Shown here in pieces: positions 58,751 to 64,000 of a stretch of 64,000 nt of DNA. Positions within the stretch are counted from its first letter, which is position 1, and every line of letters begins with the position of its first letter. The notes below the pieces were generated by a model, which saw only the letters and a program-made list of their open reading frames with translations, had not been told where the DNA came from and made no database searches. The translations under genes were made by a program, and so were the position numbers. The DNA is from Stratiolaelaps scimitus (lineage: Eukaryota > Arthropoda > Arachnida > Mesostigmata > Laelapidae): positions 1,582,001 through 1,646,000 of the forward strand of contig JABWDB010000005.1 in assembly GCA_019614645.1 (NCBI GenBank), written 5' to 3'.

Positions 58751-61667
58751 GCCGTAACAGTCGTCATCGTCGTTTCGTGTGCAGCGAGTTGTGTTGTTCA
58801 GCGGGTGGTTCCGTTTAATCTGGCTGACTGACTGGCTGGCTGGCCCGCTCGCCAGATCTGGCCTTACAGCTTGTGTCAGCCCGCAAGTGGCCAGCACATC
58901 CAGCGGCGCAGTCGCCGAGTAAACGGCCTCTAGCGAACAGCGGAGGCAGTTCGAGGATAACGCCAACAGCCTAACTAACGCCAGCGATGAGCCCACGGTG
59001 GGTGAACCAGACGAACACAGAGTGAGAAAGTGGTCAGAGATCATCAGAGCGACAACTGAGTCGACGTCGGCCAGCCACAGTCTGCGAGCGGCAACAGTGG
59101 CGGCCTGTAGAAAATCCCGTATTCTGTCTCATCGATCTCTCTGATCTGCTCGAGTCTGACCTGTATCAGCTGTGGCAGCGTTACGATATGAGAGCGACTT
59201 GACTGCCGTCTCGTTGCCGTTGCTGTCGCCGTTACGGGTGCTGCTGACCAGGCCGGCAGTCGAAGAGCTTTCTGTGAAGACGAGAGGATATCACCGCCGA
59301 AACCACCCGAAGTCCGATCTCATCTCTCGGCCCAGAGCAACGGCCACTACCACATCGAGCCAGCTGCACGGCAGTGTGCAGCAGTCTGCTGGCGAATGGT
59401 GTCAAACCACGGCGCTAACCGCGGGCTGCGCAACGATTACACAGAGAGAAAGCGAGGCGACACAAGCGGGAAAAATGAAGATTGTCGGATAGTAATTGAC
59501 GTCGCAGGATTCAGATCGTCGGTCGGCGTTGCACAGTGAATTGAGACGCATTGTTCTGCGCGGTCGTCCATGTTGAGCTCCAAGCGAATCGCGCCTTCCT
59601 GCCAGATAGATATATAGATATACGGGTGGCAGGGCAGGAAGGCTGCATAAGTCTAATGCGGCTCAAAAGAGCAATAACAAGGTGAACAGACACAGATCAG
59701 ACGATATACAAGAAGCCATAGCCCACCGTGACTACGGGGCAGGCGATACGAGTCCCGAAGTACGGGAATAGCGAAGGGTGGTGCGTGCTTCGCGCTGGCC
59801 GCAACGAAGGCCAACGCGCCACCGTAGTCGCTGACTACTCAACCAGTGTTCAGCCAGAAGAACTAACTCATTGACGACAACAACAAACAACAACAACAGC
59901 AACAATAACAACAACAACACCGCCCCGATCTCTGATCATCCTTACCCCGTGCTCCCCTCAAATCTGCCGTAGTCAAAACCCCACAGTTATCAATCAATGC
60001 AGCGGAATCAGTTGTCAGTGAATGTGTGAAGTTGTGTCAGTGTTATAGCTAGAGTGACCTGCTTGTTTGATCCAATCTCGGCATCACCACCACTCATTGT
60101 TGTTGTTGTTGAGGAAAAGAAGAGGTCGATCAGTTGTCGCGGCAAACGTGCCTGGTGAAGTCTCACAAGTGCTCTCGACGGAAGAGAAAATAGTCAGCCA
60201 GTGGTGGCCAAGCGGGACGAGTCAGAGGCGACACGACCAAGGGTGAAGGGTCTGCAATCACCTCTGGGCGCTGAACCCCCCCCCCCCCCCGTCCCCCAGC
60301 GTTGAACCCGCGACGAAGCAGGAAGAAAGCCACAACAGCTCCTACTGACGACCTCGCCTGCTCGTCACCCGTCTCGGATTATCTCTATCCGCGTGTCCCG
60401 GAGCGATGGAGCGGCGCTGGCCGTTTACTAGCGGGCAACAAGCACAAGAAGACGAGCCGTATCAGCAACACTGTCACAACTGCCACCCCCATCAACATCA
60501 GCACCAGCAGCAACTTCAAGCGCAGGAAGCGGGCTATGTGCTTCGACCAGCAACGACACTCTCTGCAGCTACAACTACAATGCTGCCACAGATACCACTA
60601 CATAACGTCGGCGTTGGGCTCACTGCCGCTTTTGTTGCAGCTGCTGCTGCTGCTGACGCCGCTAATGTCGACGACAACAGTGTAGCTCTGATTATTCCCG
60701 CAAGACGAGTGGCCCACCGTTGCTGTTCCGAGGAAGACGTTGCTCGACGTTCCTCGCGAGCTGTTGCAGCCTGCTGAGCTACGACGGTACTGGAAAGAGC
60801 GAGTGGAAACTAGAGGCGGACTGCCCGCAAGAAACGCTCGAGAAGCGACGGATCAGGCGATATATACCTCTCGCTCTCTCTCTCTCTTTCTAGATATATA
60901 TATATATACAAGGGGAGAAAGAGAGAGTGTTCGTGTGTGAAGGAGGAATAAAGAAAAGAAACATAGGGGCCAAGTAGCAGGAGGCCAGTCTCTCTCGCGG
61001 GAACGCGAGGTACGGAAAGGGAAGAGGTCCAGGGAGAAACATCGGAGCAACGCAACTAGGTTTCTTGGTGGCCGTCTCTCTGTCTCTCTCTCTTCCTCTC
61101 TCCTTTTACCGACCGACCGGCAACGCGAAGGATTGTCGTTTTCGCGTCGATTTCTTGATTGTCGTCAAGAGTCGACCGAGCTCAATCAGTGCCAGTCAGC
61201 TAGCTGGTCGGCCTGTTAGTCTGCGAGTTGGTAACATCGAGCACATTCGACAGATTCGACATCTGTCGTCACTGGCCGACTCTGCAGTTTGTTTGGCAAC
61301 AACGGCGGCAGCAGCAGCAGTAGCAGCACTGGGTCGTCCGTCCAACGAGCACAGATAGATCGCGCGCGAAGAAAAGCAGGTGCCGCCGATACAAAGACGT
61401 ATTCGCGCACCACTCGTGACTGTGCTGTGGGGGCGGGCTATTGATGAGCGGGGTGGCTAGAGCTCACGGGGTGGCCCGCGACGAGAGCAGAGCCGAGCGG
61501 ATTTCATCGACTGGAGCGTAACAGGAATAGTTTATGAGTGCGTATCGTTGTGAGCCAGGAGACATTAGCAGGAGAGGAAGTCTACCAACCAAGTGCCGAA
61601 AGAGACGTCTGTTGGATAACAACTGTCGCTCACTTCACTACAAAATTATCTATATACATATATATAG

Positions 61668-61704
<37 letters not shown>

Positions 61705-62369
61705 CCTTTGCATAAAAATTTATACATATATATATATATGTGTATATATGAAGCAGCGCATACTGATATAAGTATATAGAAGAACCCAGAAGCGGAAATC
61801 GACAGCTCGCAGTGGCCACATTCGGCCGACGGAAAACACAAAACAAAATCGGACTACCGAACAAACAATCCCAGCCAGCCGGCTGTCTGCGATCCTCCGG
61901 TCAAGCAACTTATGCGCCCAACTGCCGCTTGTCAACGACCGCCTGACCCGCGCCAACTCTGTTCGCGCGGCTGCCACCCGTTGCGAGCCGACGAAGTGCT
62001 CCACTCGGTCTGCTTGCTTGGCTTCCGCCTCCGTGGTGCCGTGTTGCCCCCGTGGTGTTTGGTCCACTGTGGTGGAGCCGTGTGCGCGGTGTAGTGCCGA
62101 GAAATTCGTTCAGTGCCGCTGACCTCACTGAGGTCTGCACCTGTATCTGCTTGTGCGCGCGTCAGTGAGACGATTACGGTAACAGTGTTTGTTCAGTGGT
62201 GGTTGTGGTGGCGGCGGCGGCGGCAGTAACAGCAGCAGCAGCAGCAGCCGGTGTCGTTGGAGGTGCTGCTGTTCGCGTCCTGCTCAGCCGAGTGTCTGTG
62301 TGTAAGTGTGTGAGTGCTTGTGTGCCTGCCTAAGCCTAGCGATCCACGAACGAAGAGCGGCGCGACATC
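56601..62369 (+). promoter_or_regulatory. GRK2 upstream region: GC-rich, repeat-dense promoter/5' UTR
   Basis: CpG-rich and packed with simple repeats: (CT)n at about 56871-56888 and 58373-58396, C(19) at 57212-57230, GCC run near 57958-57992, CTG run near 58709-58748, C(15) at 60276-60290, GGC and CAG runs at 62209-62248. The bases just before the ATG (gcgcgacatc) are consistent with a 5' UTR. The transcription start and any UTR introns cannot be read. Small frames such as 60406-60777 could be upstream ORFs. Confidence 0.4.
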
Positions 62370-62482
62370 ATGGCGGACCTGGAGGCCGTCCTAGCCGACG
62401 TCTCCTACCTCATGGCCATGGAGAAGTCGAAATCGACGCCCGCTGCCAGAGCGAGCAAAAAAATCGTCCTCCCGGACCCCAG
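62370..62482 (+). CDS. GRK2: GRK2 (G-protein-coupled receptor kinase 2), first coding exon
   Basis: A 113-nt exon beginning with ATG in a strong context (catcATGG) encodes [20 protein letters not shown], continuing [17 protein letters not shown]. This is the near-invariant N-terminus of GRK2/GRK3 (beta-adrenergic receptor kinase; Gprk1 in flies), the helix that contacts the activated receptor and the kinase lobe. It ends at donor CCCAG|GTACGA in phase 2, the same exon boundary as in vertebrates (next codon completes Ser). The RGS-homology, kinase and PH domains lie beyond the window. The product phosphorylates agonist-bound GPCRs and binds G-beta-gamma. Confidence 0.95.
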
Positions 62483-64000
62483 GTACGAGGAGAGGAACAT
62501 CTACATCGATTCATTGACATTGAGGGGTATCAGAATATTCACCGTGCCACTTTCTAATAATAATAATAATAACTACAGTATTACTATTGCTACGACAATT
62601 ACAATTACGTGTGCCGTTAGCGCACAGTCGACATCACAGCGTTCGTTGTTATCAGCATCAATGTTAGTTATCCATATTCGCAGTGATTGTTAGCCACTGG
62701 CACTCGTATGGCACCAAGGGTGTTTATGAAGATAGAGAGTGAACGCTGTCGCCTGTAGTGGAAACGTGCAGCAAACGTATCTGACACGGGAAATAGCAGA
62801 ATAGCGAGGCGAGCGTGAGCACAAGGGGTATGTATGCATAACCGCTGGAGGGATAAGACAATTCGAGCTTTCCAGTAACAACGGTACACTCCCACCAGCG
62901 TGGTAACTATACATAGCTATCAATCAATTCAAACAGGAGAAGTTTCTCTCTATTTAACATGTAGTAATATTAGCAATTGTTTTGATCTCACCCTGTACCC
63001 CAAGATCACGTATTACTGGAGTTCTGGGACGCGCGGGGTGGTGTTGAGTGTGGGAGCCCAACAGAACAGATCACACTGCTAGCGAGTTCGCAGAATGCAT
63101 ATGGCATTGTGTCAGTTGAAGCTGCCTAGATTCGACCAATTCGGCCCGAATCTCTGCCGCAGTTCCACACGTCCGAGCGGAGTCCGCTCCACGCGTGCAT
63201 TCGACACGAGATCAGCACACGACATAATCTATAATGGATAGGTCCATCGAATACGATGCTCATCGACTCGTCTCGTGAGGCTGAAGATCGTCGGAGGCAC
63301 AGTTCTCCTCGATTGACTTTTTACTATCACAATACATCAATGATTAGTATAGTATACTATGCGGCGCGGCAGATGCACACACGTAAATATGCACATCAAA
63401 TTGTTACGCGCGTAATACGCATAGAGTGATACGGGTACGATTTTGGCTACTTGTACGGTCGGTGTAACGCTCAGCAATCATGTGAATACGATAGGCCCAT
63501 ATCGTTCAAGCAGGAAAGGCAGCACCCGCCTTATAGGAGGCGCAGTGTTTTTGCCTCTGCGGTGAATCCTACACAGGGTATATGGCTGGTGTTGGAATCA
63601 CTATCGCTGTCCACATCAACGGGCACCGTCCCTACGCTGGCGCCGTAATAGGCATATGCCCTCTCTGATTTTGGTTTCTACACGATCGTCATCGTCACAA
63701 CTGGGTCGCTGCCCTTATCTCCTCGGTGAACTCTGAATACATTTATGAGTAATTGCAAGATTCAGGGACTCATCCACGCCTCCGTTATCCCAGTATATAT
63801 ATATATATATATATATGCTCCGCCCTCCGGGCGGCACGTTTCTCCCACGCAGACTTCAATAACCCATTACGAGTCGGCACGAGAGCGGTTGCATGCCGGG
63901 TTAAAGCCAAATACAGTCCCAGCTCGTTGACGCAAAAGCAGGGGCCCTTCGCCCGACCAGCTCCCCGAGTCACTGTGCTCTCATCAACTGACCAGCCGGC
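62483..64000 (+). other. Start of GRK2 intron 1
   Basis: No second exon with the expected RGS-homology sequence is seen before the window ends. It holds an AAT-type repeat near 62556-62575 and (TA)n near 63794-63816. Confidence 0.6.

Noticed and set aside
57058..58770. Many 100-170 codon frames on both strands in the GC-rich region
   Set aside because: GC-rich sequence lacks stop codons by chance; the products are Pro, Arg, Ser or Gly low-complexity in all frames.

Overview
The window is eukaryotic nuclear DNA. Genes are split by canonical GT-AG introns, and intergenic DNA carries dozens of (TA)n microsatellites, tRNA-derived SINEs and decayed transposons. There is no operon structure, ribosome binding site or CRISPR array. 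The exons recovered encode conserved animal proteins: PEX5, PDE6-delta, PERK and GRK2. Intron size and repeat style fit an arthropod, plausibly a chelicerate/mite, but the species cannot be fixed from the sequence alone.

Layout. 135-338 (+) is the last coding exon of an unrecognised gene, with its 3' UTR running to a poly(A) signal near 1317. 3710-6687 (-) is a complete six-exon PEX5, the peroxisomal PTS1 import receptor. 11665-15863 (+) is a complete five-exon PDE6D, the prenyl-binding carrier. 20424-23233 (-) is a second, inverted PDE6D-like gene of which I can read exons 2-5. 26390-26599 (-) holds two spliced exons of unknown identity. 29597-34048 (-) is a nine-exon protein kinase, an exon-for-exon copy of the cytosolic half of PERK. 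37725-50886 (-) is full-length PERK (EIF2AK3/PEK): signal peptide, luminal sensor, transmembrane helix and split kinase in 19 exons. 62370-62482 (+) is the first coding exon of GRK2; the rest of that gene lies beyond the right edge.

The main result is that this locus carries two neighbouring partial duplications: a PDE6D paralogue (inverted) and a PERK kinase-only copy (tandem, same strand). Both keep parental intron phases, so both arose by DNA duplication and not by retrocopying. The PERK copy lacks the luminal sensor and the membrane anchor but keeps every kinase motif I can see. It has its own ATG, and it also has a phase-compatible splice acceptor at the same place, so it could be either a separate soluble eIF2-alpha kinase gene or an alternative kinase cassette spliced to the PERK luminal/TM exons.

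Same-strand SINEs cluster in the introns of both duplicates and of PERK; two of them sit within about 20 bp of splice sites. Other mobile DNA includes an internally deleted mariner-like element, a LINE reverse-transcriptase fragment, a probable BEL/Pao relic and several perfect inverted repeats. The 51-62 kb interval is GC-rich and low-complexity (poly-C, CTG/CAG/GGC, CT tracts) and looks like the 5' regions of PERK and GRK2; I could not support a further protein gene there.
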